A stretch of 64,000 nucleotides of DNA from Nocardia cyriacigeorgica (GCF_029868385.1 NZ_JARWNX010000056.1:62001-126000); one strand, 5' to 3'; counted from the first letter of the stretch, positions 42,250-51,127 are shown. Numbers and translations are program-made. Notes: generated by a model from the sequence alone, not told the origin.

Positions 42250-42264
42250 ACCCCGGACGGGGTC
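42249..42264 (+). terminator. Short hairpin at the end of the acyl-CoA synthetase gene
   Basis: GACCCC and GGGGTC pair around GGAC, beginning on the last base of the stop codon. A six-pair GC-rich stem; weak evidence for termination before the convergent SnoaL-like remnant. Confidence 0.35.
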
Positions 42265-42311
42265 GATTCACCGGGTTCTACTGCGGAACTCGGCGGTTTG
42301 CTCGTTGGCAC

Positions 42312-42671
42312 TCAGCAGGCGGGGCCGCTGTCGGTGAGTGCTTGCGCGACGGTGAGACTGTCTTCGTAGACGTGGTAACGGGTGATCACACCATCTTCGA
42401 CAGTGAGGCGCAATGCACAGCGGGCGCTGCACTCCCTGCCGGTGGCCCGCACCGTCTGGCGGATATCGCCGAGTACCACGGCATCCGGGCCGTCGACCAG
42501 GATCGTGGGAGTTGTCCCGCCACTCTTCTGGGGGATGTGGAAGTCGTTCAGCGCCCGGAAGTGGTCGGCGACGTCTGTGCGAGTCGATCGCTGTCGGATC
42601 CAGGGCACGGCGGGATGTCCGGCGGCGGGCCAGTCGAGCTGCCAGTCAACTGTATCGGCGAACAGGTACTC
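42312..42671 (-). pseudogene. SnoaL-like (NTF2-fold) gene lacking its 5' end
   Basis: Reading leftwards, the frame encodes the C-terminal about 119 residues of a SnoaL-like polyketide cyclase/NTF2-fold protein: YLFADTVDWQLDWPAAG, a DVADHFRALNDFHIP helix, VVLGDIRQTVRATGRE and RYHVYEDSLTVAQAL. The usual N-terminal helices with the start codon are missing. Upstream (above about 42671) the same strand is merely antisense to a WYL regulator. The break point coincides with the 5' break of that regulator, so a single deletion probably removed both starts. The long continuous frame beyond it is coincidental. Confidence 0.7.
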
Positions 42672-43478
42672 GGCGGTTACCGGACCCGGCTGACCGGTCT
42701 CACCACGGCCGAGGCCGAGGCGCTTTTCCTGGCCGGGCTGCCGACGGCCGCCGCCCAACTGGGCCTGACCGCCGCAGTGACCACCGCGCAGCTCAAACTC
42801 GAGGCCGCGTTGCCCGCCGACCTGCGCGAGCGTGTCAGCCGCATTGCCGATCGGTTCCACCTCGACTCCCCACCCTGGTACGGCGACACCGAGCACGTAC
42901 CCCATCTGGCGTCGATCGCGGACGCCACCTGGAACCAGCACGCCGTGCGGATCCGCTATCTGCGCTGGGCAGAGCCTCATGAGATCACCCGAACCGTCGA
43001 GCCGCACGGCCTGGTTCTCAAGGCTGGTTACTGGTACCTCGTGGCTCGCAACCAGGGACAGCTGCGTACCTACCGGATATCGCGCATCCTCGACGTGGAT
43101 GTTCTCCCCCAACCGTTCGACCGCTGCGAAGGCTTCGACCTGGGCGCCCACTGGAACAGCTACCTCAATCATTTCGACCAGCGCCGCCACAGGGACACAG
43201 CAATCCTCCGGCTTTCTCGCCGCGGCATCGACCGACTGCCCAGCCTGCTGGAGCCGGCCATGGTAGTCGCTGCCCAGCGAACAGCGGTCGGACCGAACCC
43301 AGCAGGCTGGACCGAGGTCGTGGTTCCTATCGAGTCGGTCGAAGCGGCCGTACCCGAACTCCTCAAATTCGGCGCCGATGTCGAAATCATCGCACCCGAC
43401 AACCTCCGAAAGGAACTCATCCAAACCCTGCAAGCGATGAACCGTCTCTATAACCCCGGCGCAGCCCTTACCCACTGA
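42672..43478 (+). pseudogene. WYL-domain (YafY-type) regulator lacking its helix-turn-helix
   Basis: Frame coding for about 268 residues of a YafY-like regulator from GYRTRLTGLTTAEAEALFLA through the WYL core (VRIRYLRWAEPHEITRTVEP, GLVLKAGYWYLVARNQGQL) to the WCX end (VVPIESVEAAVPELLKFG). Such proteins normally begin with about 60-70 residues of HTH_11 winged helix; here that part is absent and the sequence upstream is antisense SnoaL-like DNA. In-frame ATGs upstream could still allow an HTH-less product. WYL domains sense nucleic acids or nucleotides, and the family pairs divergently with small target genes. It ends before a strong hairpin. Confidence 0.75.
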
Positions 43479-43546
43479 CCAGCAGCTACGCCATATCCGC
43501 CCGAAATTCGGCCGATACTACGGCGACCCTCGGACCTGCCGACAGC

Positions 43547-43582
43547 GCTGTGGCCCTGAGCGAGTACGCCCAGGGCCACAGC
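43547..43582. terminator. Perfect 12-bp hairpin between convergent genes
   Basis: GCTGTGGCCCTG (43547-43558) pairs exactly with CAGGGCCACAGC (43571-43582) around a 12-base loop. It separates the WYL remnant from the end of the convergent PEBP gene, acting as a bidirectional terminator. Confidence 0.7.
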
Positions 43583-43593
43583 CGTATCGATGG

Positions 43594-44121
43594 TCAGCGC
43601 TGCTCGTAGGTCGCCACCAGGGTGGCGCGCGCCAGGGTGTGCGAGAACAGGTTGAACCCGAGGAATGCGGGGCTCGCGTCGGCCGGGATGCCGAGCGATT
43701 CGACGTCCACGGCGTGCACGACGACGAAGTAGCGGTGCGGTCCATGCCCCGCCGGTGGTGCGGCGCCCACGAATCCGGCGAATCCGCCGTCGTTGCGCAG
43801 CTGCACCGCACCCGCGGGCAGTTGCCCGCCTTCACTGCCCGCACCGGCGGGCAGCGCGGTCACCGATGCCGGGATGTCGGCGACGGCCCAATGCCAGAAC
43901 CCGGACGCGGTCGGCGCATCGGGATCGAACACGGTCACCGCGAAACTCTTGGTCTCGGCCGGGAAACCCGACCACGACAGCTGCGGCGACACATCTTTGC
44001 CTCCGGCGCCGAACACCCCGCTGACCTGGTCGTTGCTCCATGTCTGACCGTCGGCGACATCGTCGGAGGTCACGGAGAAGGCCGGGACCTGCGGGAGAGC
44101 GTCATAGGGGTTGTAGCTCAT
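43594..44121 (-). CDS. YbhB/YbcL-family PEBP-like protein (Rv2140c type)
   Basis: A 175-residue phosphatidylethanolamine-binding-protein fold: SVTSDDVADGQTWSN, VFDPDAPTASGFWHWAVADIP (the DPDxP anion site), GFVGAAPPAGHGPHRYFVVVHAVD and the C-terminal LARATLVATYEQ. The M. tuberculosis orthologue Rv2140c (TB18.6) is the usual comparison; the ligand is uncertain. Start MSYNPYDALPQVP at 44121; upstream in-frame codons are arginine/cysteine-rich antisense. It follows the M20 peptidase gene after 22 bases, the Rv2141c-Rv2140c order. Confidence 0.9.
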   Translation of the reverse strand: MSYNPYDALPQVPAFSVTSDDVADGQTWSNDQVSGVFGAGGKDVSPQLSWSGFPAETKSFAVTVFDPDAPTASGFWHWAVADIPASVTALPAGAGSEGGQLPAGAVQLRNDGGFAGFVGAAPPAGHGPHRYFVVVHAVDVESLGIPADASPAFLGFNLFSHTLARATLVATYEQR

Positions 44122-44143
44122 TGGCTCCTCATCTCGGATCGGT

Positions 44144-45505
44144 TCAGCTGTGCAACAGGAAGTGTTCCAGCACCCGGGTGCCGAATTCGAGGGCGTCCAC
44201 CGGGACACGCTCGTCGACACCGTGGAACAGGGCCGCGAAATCCAGTTCCGGCGGCAGCTGCAACGGCGCGAAGCCGAAGCAGCGGATACCCAAGCGGGCG
44301 AACGCTTTCGCGTCGGTGCCACCGGAGAGCATGTAGGGCACGGTGCGGCCCTGCGGGTCGTGGGCGAGGATGGCGGCGTTCATGGCGTCGACGAGGTGGC
44401 CGTCGAAGGTGGTTTCGTAGGAGTCGAGTTTGGTGATCCATTCCCGTTCCACATCGGGGCCGATCAGCTCGTCGACCTCACGTTCGAATTCGGCCTGCCG
44501 GCCGGGCACCACCCGGCAGTCCACCACCGCTTCGGCGATCTGTGGGATCACGTTCGCCTTGTAACCGGCGTCGAGCATCGTCGGGTTGGCGGTATCGCGC
44601 AGGGTGGCACCGATGATCCGCGAGATCGACCCCAGTTTGGCGAGGGTGCCCTCGATATCGGGGCCCGACGGATCGAATTCCAGGCCCGACTCCTGCGAGA
44701 CCGCGGCCAGGAACTCCGCCACCGAATCCGACACCACCAGCGGGAAAGTGTGGGTGCCCAGGCGTGCAACCGCACCCGCGAGAATGGTGACGGCGTTGTC
44801 CTCGTGCAGGAACGAGCCGTGTCCGGCGCGGGCCTTGGCGCGCAACCGCATCCAGCCGAGGCCCTTCTCGGCGGTCTCCACCAGATACAGGCGCCGCTCA
44901 CCGCCGTCGGGGCGCGGCACGGTCAACGAGAAACCGCCCACCTCCCCCACCGCTTCGGTGATGCCGTCGAACAGGTCGGGCCGGTGCTCGACCAGCCAGT
45001 GCGAACCCCATTTGCCGCCGTTCTCCTCATCGGCGAGGAACGCGAACACCAGATCGCGCGGCGGCACGGTGCCCTCGATCTTGAACTGGCGCGCCACCGC
45101 CAGCATCATCCCCACCATGTCCTTCATATCGACGGCGCCGCGACCCCACACATAGCCGTCGCGGACCGCACCGGAGAACGGGTGCACACTCCAGTCCTCG
45201 GCCTGCGCGGGCACCACATCCAGGTGGCCGTGCATCAGCAGCGCCCCGCGGGAGGAGTCGGCGCCCTTCAAGCGGGCGAAGACGTTACCGCGGCCGGGTG
45301 CACCGGATTCGACGTATTCGGTGGTGTAGCCGACCTCGTGTAGCTGCGCGGCCACCCATTCGGCGCATTCGCGCTCGCCCTTGGTGGTGGCCAGCTCGCC
45401 GGTGTTGGAGGTGTCGAACCGGATCAGCGTGCTGACCAGCTCCACCACCTCCGACACCGCGCGCGAGCGTTGTTCTGAACCCGGTACTCCGCCAGTTGCC
45501 GACAC
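44144..45505 (-). CDS. M20/M25/M40 family metallopeptidase (Rv2141c type)
   Basis: A 453-residue zinc amidohydrolase/peptidase. Zinc ligands and catalytic residues are visible in LLMHGHLDVVPAQ, WGRGAVDMKDMVGMML, FAFLADEENGGKWGSHWL and the late LSGGTDAKAFARLGIRCFGF. A dimerisation domain lies in the middle. Named DapE2-like in mycobacteria, but dipeptidase or deacylase activity fits equally, so the substrate is open. GTG at 45505 follows GGAAAGGGGAC; the long upstream open frame is an antisense artefact of the methylase gene. It diverges from that methylase gene. Confidence 0.9.
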   Translation of the reverse strand: MSATGGVPGSEQRSRAVSEVVELVSTLIRFDTSNTGELATTKGERECAEWVAAQLHEVGYTTEYVESGAPGRGNVFARLKGADSSRGALLMHGHLDVVPAQAEDWSVHPFSGAVRDGYVWGRGAVDMKDMVGMMLAVARQFKIEGTVPPRDLVFAFLADEENGGKWGSHWLVEHRPDLFDGITEAVGEVGGFSLTVPRPDGGERRLYLVETAEKGLGWMRLRAKARAGHGSFLHEDNAVTILAGAVARLGTHTFPLVVSDSVAEFLAAVSQESGLEFDPSGPDIEGTLAKLGSISRIIGATLRDTANPTMLDAGYKANVIPQIAEAVVDCRVVPGRQAEFEREVDELIGPDVEREWITKLDSYETTFDGHLVDAMNAAILAHDPQGRTVPYMLSGGTDAKAFARLGIRCFGFAPLQLPPELDFAALFHGVDERVPVDALEFGTRVLEHFLLHS

Positions 45506-45793
45506 GTCCCCTTTCCTACCATCCACGCGCGGTTCGGTCGGTCGCATGGCGCGGACACAGCCGGGAATCCGCTGGTCGAGGCCGCCTGTGAGCGTGGGCG
45601 GATTCGAGTCGAGGTGAGCCGAATCCGGCCGCTGCGCGCCGGTGGTCGGTTCCGGTCCGCGTGGCGTCGAGAGCATTCGGTGAGACGGTGGACCTGCCGG
45701 ATCGCGACACCTCGGCGAATTCCCGTCATCGCGCATCGTTCGCCTCGTACGCTGTCCACACCGGGACCTGGCACCGACGAGAGTGGAGGGCGG

Positions 45794-47434
45794 GTGAGCG
45801 ATAGTCGCGCCGAGATCAAGCGGTACGGCAAGCACTACACCCCCGCCGATCTCGCGCGGTTCCTGGCCGAACGCGTCGTCGAGCATCTGGACCCCATCCG
45901 TCCCGAGGTGCGGATCCTCGACCCGGCCTGCGGCGACGGTGAACTGCTGCTGGCCGCCCATCGGGCCGTCACCACGCGTCGACCGGACGCACGGGTGATA
46001 CTCACCGGCTACGACCTCGACCCGCACGCGCTGTGCACGGCCCGCGCGCGGGCCCGATCGCTCGGCATCGAGATCGCACTGCACACCGGCGATTTCCTCG
46101 ATGCGCGCACCGAACTCGACACCGCCCGCTTCGATGCCGTGATCACCAATCCGCCGTATGTGCGCGTCCAGCAGCTCGGTCAGGTGACCGCACAGCTGCT
46201 GGCCACGAGGTTCGGGCTGCGCGGCCGGATCGACCTGACCCATCCTTTCGTGGTGCTGCTGCCCGCACTGCTGGCCACGGACGGGGTGGTCGGGTTGTTG
46301 TGTTCGAACCGGTTCCTCACCACCAGAGCGGGCGCCAATGTGCGGGCAGTGTTCCAAAATTCGCTGCAACCGCTCGAACTCTACGATCTCGGCGACACCA
46401 AACTCTTCGCCGCCGCCGTGCTGCCCGCTGTCGTGATCGCCCGCAACCGGGCGCCCGACGACGCGTCGCGGTGTGTGTTCACCACCGCCTACGAGGACGC
46501 GCACGCCGCCCCGGCGCACACGATCGGCTTGTACGAGGCGTTGACCGCCGGTGGTGACGCCGTCATCGACCACGGTGGCCGCGCGATCGCGATCCGGTCG
46601 GGTCGACTGCTGCCGTCGACACAGCCGCGGCGTCCGTGGCGGCAGTCGCACGCTGCCGGGGATGCCTGGTTGCAGCGTGTGCATGCGGGCACCTGGCGCA
46701 CCTTCGGTGATCTCGCCCGTATCCGGGTCGGTATCAAGACGACCGCGGACCCGGTGTTCATCTCCGATCGTTGGCACGAACGGACACCGCGCCCCGACGA
46801 GGCCCTGTTGCGGCCGCTGCTCACCCAGCACGATCTGCTGCCGTGGCGGGTGTCGGCCGCCCCGGCCAGTCGCGTGCTGTACCCGTACGCGCTCGAGCAC
46901 ACCAAACGCACCCTGGTGGATCTGGCCGACTTTCCCGCCACCCGCGCCTACCTGGAGGCACACGCCGACCGGTTGCGCGGGCGCCGCTATGTCGCCGAGG
47001 GTGGCCGCGAATGGTATGAGATCTGGGTGCCGCAACAACCGGCCCGGTGGGCGGCGCCCAAGATCGTCTTCCCCGATATCAGCGCCACCGCCCGTTTCGC
47101 GCTTGATCGTTCCGGCGCCGTCGTCAACGGCAACTGCTATTGGATCTCGGTGCCCGACCTCGGCGATGAAGCTCTCGCCTATCTGATGCTGGCGGTGGCC
47201 AATTCGCGGTTCGGTCTGCGCTTCTACGATGAGGTGTGCGGTAACCGGCTCTACTCAGGGCGGCGCCGTTGGATGACGCAGTACGTCGCCGAATTGCCGC
47301 TGCCCGCACCGGATGGTGTCGCCGCCCGCCGGATCGTCGAGGTCGTCACCGATATCCTCGCCACCGACGCCCCGCCGTCCGCGACGCAACTCGCGCTCAT
47401 CGACGCCTTGGTCGACACCGCCTTCCAACTCTGA
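45794..47434 (+). CDS. Eco57I/TaqI-type DNA adenine methyltransferase (orphan)
   Basis: A 546-residue class I methyltransferase. SAM motif ILDPACGDGELLLAAHRA, a GYDLDPHAL acidic loop, and the catalytic motif ITNPPYVRVQQLG mark N6-adenine methylation. The N-terminal KHYTPADLARFLAERVV is typical of Eco57I-like enzymes. The C-terminal half (residues about 290-530, with KTTADPVFISDRW, NGNCYWISVPD and NRLYSGRRRWMTQY) resembles a TaqI-like target-recognition domain. No nuclease domain is fused and no restriction gene is adjacent. It may be a solitary regulatory or protective methylase. GTG start after GGAGGGCGG. Divergent from the M20 gene. Confidence 0.85.
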   Translation: MSDSRAEIKRYGKHYTPADLARFLAERVVEHLDPIRPEVRILDPACGDGELLLAAHRAVTTRRPDARVILTGYDLDPHALCTARARARSLGIEIALHTGDFLDARTELDTARFDAVITNPPYVRVQQLGQVTAQLLATRFGLRGRIDLTHPFVVLLPALLATDGVVGLLCSNRFLTTRAGANVRAVFQNSLQPLELYDLGDTKLFAAAVLPAVVIARNRAPDDASRCVFTTAYEDAHAAPAHTIGLYEALTAGGDAVIDHGGRAIAIRSGRLLPSTQPRRPWRQSHAAGDAWLQRVHAGTWRTFGDLARIRVGIKTTADPVFISDRWHERTPRPDEALLRPLLTQHDLLPWRVSAAPASRVLYPYALEHTKRTLVDLADFPATRAYLEAHADRLRGRRYVAEGGREWYEIWVPQQPARWAAPKIVFPDISATARFALDRSGAVVNGNCYWISVPDLGDEALAYLMLAVANSRFGLRFYDEVCGNRLYSGRRRWMTQYVAELPLPAPDGVAARRIVEVVTDILATDAPPSATQLALIDALVDTAFQL

Positions 47435-47617
47435 CGGCTGGTGGAGATCAGGCCCGCGGCGTGGGCGTTGCGCGGCGAAATCACCGTTGCCGCCGCCGAT
47501 TCGCGGGTCCGTGCATGCGGGCCTCTCGCCGGAGAACAGGCCGCCGTGCCGTCTCACCCAGTGGGAGCATCGACAACCGCGGGACGGCGCCGACGCGGGT
47601 GGTGCGATGATGGCGGC

Positions 47618-48211
47618 GTGACTGCGTGGCTGCCCCTCATCAGTTCGGTCGTTGTCGTCGTTGCGCTCTCGCTCACGATCGTGGCCGCCAACCGTTCTCA
47701 TCGCCGCGCGATCGCCGCCGCCGACGAGCGCGCGGCCGTGGCGTTGGACGTGGCGCAACGTTCCACCGAAGCCACGCACGGCGCGGCCGCGGGCCGTGAT
47801 CACGACCGGTGGCGGCGCGAGAAGATCCTCGCCGCGGTCTCCGATATCCTCGCCGTCTCCGAGGAGGTCACCGATCTGCTCGATCGGCGCGCCGAATGGA
47901 GCGCCGACACCGTCGACGAGGCCGAGAGCCAGATCCTGCACACCCTCGACCGACTTCCCGTGCTGGTCAACGTCATCCGGCTGCTCGCCGATGACGCCCT
48001 GCTCGAAGAATGCGACAAACTCGGCCAGGCCCTGTACTCGGTGACCCGTGCCGCCGCGGCCACGGTGGCACGCGAGCCGATCGCGTTCGACGAACACAAA
48101 AAGCAGATCGAGCACTACATCGCCAGCTACCGCGCCATCCAGGCCATCGAATCCGACCTCGTCGCCGCGGCCCGCACCGAACTCGGCGCCGCACTGGTGC
48201 GCATCGGCTGA
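47618..48211 (+). CDS. Membrane-anchored coiled-coil protein, unknown function
   Basis: A 197-residue protein with one N-terminal membrane helix (WLPLISSVVVVVALSLTIVA) followed by a cytoplasmic, strongly helical Ala/Glu/Arg-rich region (residues 30-197) with heptad-like spacing and a segment AVSDILAVSEEVTDLLDRR. No family recognised. GTG start at 47618. It lies 183 bases after the methylase gene in the same direction, so cotranscription is possible, and it converges with the HxlR gene four bases from its stop. Confidence 0.7.
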   Translation: MTAWLPLISSVVVVVALSLTIVAANRSHRRAIAAADERAAVALDVAQRSTEATHGAAAGRDHDRWRREKILAAVSDILAVSEEVTDLLDRRAEWSADTVDEAESQILHTLDRLPVLVNVIRLLADDALLEECDKLGQALYSVTRAAAATVAREPIAFDEHKKQIEHYIASYRAIQAIESDLVAAARTELGAALVRIG

Positions 48212-48215
48212 GCGC

Positions 48216-48572
48216 TCAGGACGCCAGGTGCACGCGCTGCGCGCCGATCCGAGCGATCCGCTCCCGCCCCCACATCCCGAGTGGTTCCAGCGCCGCGTTC
48301 AACTGCACGCCGAGTTCGGTGAGTCGGTATTCCACCCGCGGCGGCACTTCCCGGAACACCTCGCGTTCGATGATGGCGTCTTCTTCCAGTTCCCGTAGCT
48401 GCTGGATGAGCATCTTCTCCGAGACCCCCGGCAGTCCGCGGCGCAGTTCGCCGAACCGGCGCACACCATTGTTGTGCAGTTCCCACAGGATCAGCGATTT
48501 CCACTTGCCGCCGACCACGTCCATCGCCGCATCGATACCGCAGAAGTATGGTCCGGATCTCTTCACACCCAT
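48216..48572 (-). CDS. HxlR-family transcriptional regulator
   Basis: A 118-residue winged-helix regulator of the HxlR/MarR-like group: GPYFCGIDAAMDVVGGKWKS near the start carries the conserved Cys and the DVVGGKWK block, then FGELRRGLPGVSEKMLIQQL as the recognition region and EVPPRVEYRLTELG as the wing. Several HxlR proteins sense electrophiles or quinones through this Cys. It diverges from an imine-reductase-like gene, and two palindromes between them at 48606-48634 are the probable operators. Confidence 0.9.
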   Translation of the reverse strand: MGVKRSGPYFCGIDAAMDVVGGKWKSLILWELHNNGVRRFGELRRGLPGVSEKMLIQQLRELEEDAIIEREVFREVPPRVEYRLTELGVQLNAALEPLGMWGRERIARIGAQRVHLAS

Positions 48573-48605
48573 GCCGTGGCCTCTCTACCTGTTCACACAC
48601 CGAAT

Positions 48606-48634
48606 GGTAAATACCACACAGAATAGTAGGTACT
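48606..48634. promoter_or_regulatory. Two palindromic half-site pairs between the HxlR gene and the reductase
   Basis: GGTAAATACC (48606-48615) and AGTAGGTACT (48625-48634) are each GTA..TAC palindromes, with centres 19 bases apart. They lie in an AT-rich patch 34-62 bases upstream of the HxlR start. This arrangement fits a pair of HxlR dimers controlling both genes. Confidence 0.5.
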
Positions 48635-48699
48635 TGTCGATATCGGGGGTGGCGAGCACGGTTGGTTCACACCACTGCTGAACCAAGGAGACACCTTCC

Positions 48700-49569
48700 A
48701 TGCCGAGCACCACCCCCACCCCGGTCACCATCCTCGGCCTCGGCGCCATGGGCCAGGCACTGGCGGCCACCCTGCGCAAGAACGACATACCGACGACTGT
48801 GTGGAACCGCACCCCCGGCAAGGACACCGACCTGATCGCCGCGGGCGCCAACAGCGCCGCCACACCACGCACCGCGATCGAGGCGAGCCCGGTGGTCATT
48901 GTCGTGCTACTCGATCACGCCTCCGTGCACACCATCCTCGACCCGGTGGTCGAACAGCTGGCTGGACGGCAAGTGATCAACCTGACCAGCACGACCCCTG
49001 AGGAGGCGCGGGAGCTGGCCAGCTGGGCGGCCGGTCATGGCATCGACTATCTGGACGGTGGCATCATGGCGATTCCGGCGATGATCGGGCAGCCGGGAGC
49101 CGCGATCCGCTACAGCGGCACGCAACGAGTCCACGACGACAACCGGGCGATGCTCGAGTTGCTGGCGTCGGCCGAGTACTTCGGCGCCGACGCCGGTATC
49201 GCCTCGACTTACGACTTCGCCTTGCTGTCGGTCATGTACGGCATGTTCGGTGGATTCCTCAACGGTGTGGCGATGCTGCTCTCGATCGGTGTCTCCGCCC
49301 AGGATTTCGGTGTGCGCGCGGCCGCCTGGGCGACCGCGATGGCCGCGGCGATGCCGATGGAGGGCCAGATCATCGATGCGCGCGCCTATTCCGACGGCGG
49401 CCAGAACATCTACTTCCTCGAGGCCGCCATCGACGCGATCGTCCGCGCCGGGCACGACGCGAAGGTGTCGCAGGAGTTCCTCACTCCGCTCCAGAACGTG
49501 GTCAACCGGCAGATCGCCGACGGACACGGCGAGCTGTCGGTACTGCACACGGTGGAGGCGATCGTCTGA
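48700..49569 (+). CDS. NADP-dependent imine-reductase-like oxidoreductase
   Basis: A 289-residue beta-hydroxyacid dehydrogenase/6-phosphogluconate dehydrogenase superfamily enzyme. The Rossmann motif is TILGLGAMGQALAATL, followed by WNRTPGK (NADP preference), VINLTSTTPEEA and YLDGGIMAIPAMIG. The C-terminal helical domain (FGADAGIASTYDFALLSVMYGM) matches the imine reductase/reductive aminase group. It probably reduces a small imine or carbonyl, with an unknown substrate. ATG follows AAGGAGA. Divergent from and likely repressed by the HxlR protein. Confidence 0.85.
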   Translation: MPSTTPTPVTILGLGAMGQALAATLRKNDIPTTVWNRTPGKDTDLIAAGANSAATPRTAIEASPVVIVVLLDHASVHTILDPVVEQLAGRQVINLTSTTPEEARELASWAAGHGIDYLDGGIMAIPAMIGQPGAAIRYSGTQRVHDDNRAMLELLASAEYFGADAGIASTYDFALLSVMYGMFGGFLNGVAMLLSIGVSAQDFGVRAAAWATAMAAAMPMEGQIIDARAYSDGGQNIYFLEAAIDAIVRAGHDAKVSQEFLTPLQNVVNRQIADGHGELSVLHTVEAIV

Positions 49570-49721
49570 GCGAAGCGGACGTGTGGTCCCGACCTCACAA
49601 CGGGTGCGGTTAGCGTGTGAGGTGCGGCCGGTGCACCTGCGGCCGGTATCGCCAGGCGATACCGGATGAGACGAGTGCGCATCCGGCCGCGCAGGCAACG
49701 ACGACGACAAGGAGTCCGCGG

Positions 49722-51071
49722 GTGGCTGTCCTGGACGCGAAGCTGAGCGACATCTACGACGAGGTGTTGCGCCGCAACCCCGGCGAAACCGAGTTCCACC
49801 AGGCCGTGCACGAGGTGCTCGACAGCCTCGGCCCGGTGGTCGCCAAGCACCCGCATTACGCCGACGCGGCGGTGATCCGCCGATTGTGCGAGCCCGAACG
49901 CCAGATCATCTTCCGGGTGCCGTGGGTCGACGATTCCGGTGCCGTGCAGATCAACCGCGGATTCCGGGTGGAGTTCAACTCCGCGCTCGGCCCCTACAAG
50001 GGCGGGCTGCGTTTCCATCCTTCGGTGTACCTGGGCATCGTCAAATTCCTCGGATTCGAGCAGATCTTCAAGAATTCGCTGACCGGGCTGCCCATCGGTG
50101 GCGGTAAGGGCGGTTCGGATTTCGATCCGAAGGGTCGCTCCGAGGGTGAGGTGATGCGTTTCTGTCAGGCGTTCATGACCGAGCTGTACCGCCATCTCGG
50201 TGAACACACCGACGTCCCGGCCGGTGACACCGGTGTCGGCGGCCGCGAGATCGGCTACCTGTTCGGGCAGTACAAACGCATCACCAACCGCTACGAGTCC
50301 GGTGTGCTCACCGGCAAGGGCCTGACCTGGGGCGGTTCGCAGGTCCGTAAGGAGGCCACCGGGTACGGCGCGGTCTTCTTCGTCAACGAGATCCTCGCCG
50401 CGGCGGGCCGGTCGCTGGACGGTCAGCGGGTGGTGGTGTCGGGTTCGGGCAATGTCGCCATCTACGCCATCGAGAAGGTGCACGAACTCGGCGGCACCGT
50501 GGTCGCCTGCTCGGATTCGGGCGGCTACGTCATCGACGAGCAGGGCATCGATCTCGAATTGTTGAAGGAGATCAAGGAAGTGCGGCGGGCGCGGATCGCC
50601 GACTACGCCGAGACCCGTTCGGGGAGCGCGCGTTTCGTGGCGGGCGGTTCGCTGTGGGAGGTGCCCTGCGATATCGCGCTGCCGTGTGCCACCCAGAACG
50701 AACTCGACGGCAACGCGGCGGGCAAACTCGTCGCCAACGGCTGCCATATCGTCGCCGAGGGCGCCAATATGCCGTGCACACCGGAGGCGGTGCGGGTGTT
50801 CGGTGAGGCCGGGGTGATCTTCGCTCCCGGTAAGGCCGCCAATGCGGGCGGGGTGGCGACGAGCGCGCTGGAGATGCAGCAGAACGCGTCGCGCGACTCG
50901 TGGAGTTTCGAGCACACCGAGGAGCGGCTGGCCGACATCATGCGCGGCATCCACGACCGCTGCCTGGCCACCGCCGACGAATACGGTATGCCCGGCAACT
51001 ATGTGGCTGGCGCCAATATCGGCGGCTTCATCCAGGTAGCCGACGCGATGCTGGCCCTCGGCGTCATCTGA
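49722..51071 (+). CDS. gdhA: NADP-specific glutamate dehydrogenase
   Basis: A 449-residue glutamate dehydrogenase of the hexameric class, which aminates 2-oxoglutarate with NADPH. Substrate motifs GPYKGGLRFHPSVYLGIVKF and LPIGGGKGGSDFDPKGRSEG (catalytic Lys) and the coenzyme fold VVVSGSGNVAIYAIEK are all present, and the end GNYVAGANIGGFIQVADAML is typical. GTG start after AAGGAG; the extra in-frame codons upstream are not coding-like. It appears monocistronic, with a strong hairpin 14 bases after the stop. Length and motifs are those of the short GdhA and not the large catabolic enzyme of mycobacteria. Confidence 0.95.
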   Translation: MAVLDAKLSDIYDEVLRRNPGETEFHQAVHEVLDSLGPVVAKHPHYADAAVIRRLCEPERQIIFRVPWVDDSGAVQINRGFRVEFNSALGPYKGGLRFHPSVYLGIVKFLGFEQIFKNSLTGLPIGGGKGGSDFDPKGRSEGEVMRFCQAFMTELYRHLGEHTDVPAGDTGVGGREIGYLFGQYKRITNRYESGVLTGKGLTWGGSQVRKEATGYGAVFFVNEILAAAGRSLDGQRVVVSGSGNVAIYAIEKVHELGGTVVACSDSGGYVIDEQGIDLELLKEIKEVRRARIADYAETRSGSARFVAGGSLWEVPCDIALPCATQNELDGNAAGKLVANGCHIVAEGANMPCTPEAVRVFGEAGVIFAPGKAANAGGVATSALEMQQNASRDSWSFEHTEERLADIMRGIHDRCLATADEYGMPGNYVAGANIGGFIQVADAMLALGVI

Positions 51072-51084
51072 GGGGTTGTAGGAC

Positions 51085-51127
51085 GAGGTGCCGGACCGAT
51101 GGCGATGTTGCGCCGGTCCGGCACCTC
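51085..51127 (+). terminator. Perfect 14-bp hairpin after gdhA
   Basis: GAGGTGCCGGACCG (51085-51098) pairs exactly with 51114-51127 around a 15-base loop, starting 14 bases after the gdhA stop. A clear terminator-type stem with no T-run. Confidence 0.7.

Noticed and set aside
42672..43475. Long minus-strand frame continuing the SnoaL-like remnant
   Set aside because: Only the part below about 42671 resembles a SnoaL protein; the rest is antisense to the WYL gene.
45506..47038. N-terminal extension of the M20 peptidase frame
   Set aside because: It is antisense to the methylase gene and lacks coding character; GTG at 45505 has a good ribosome site.
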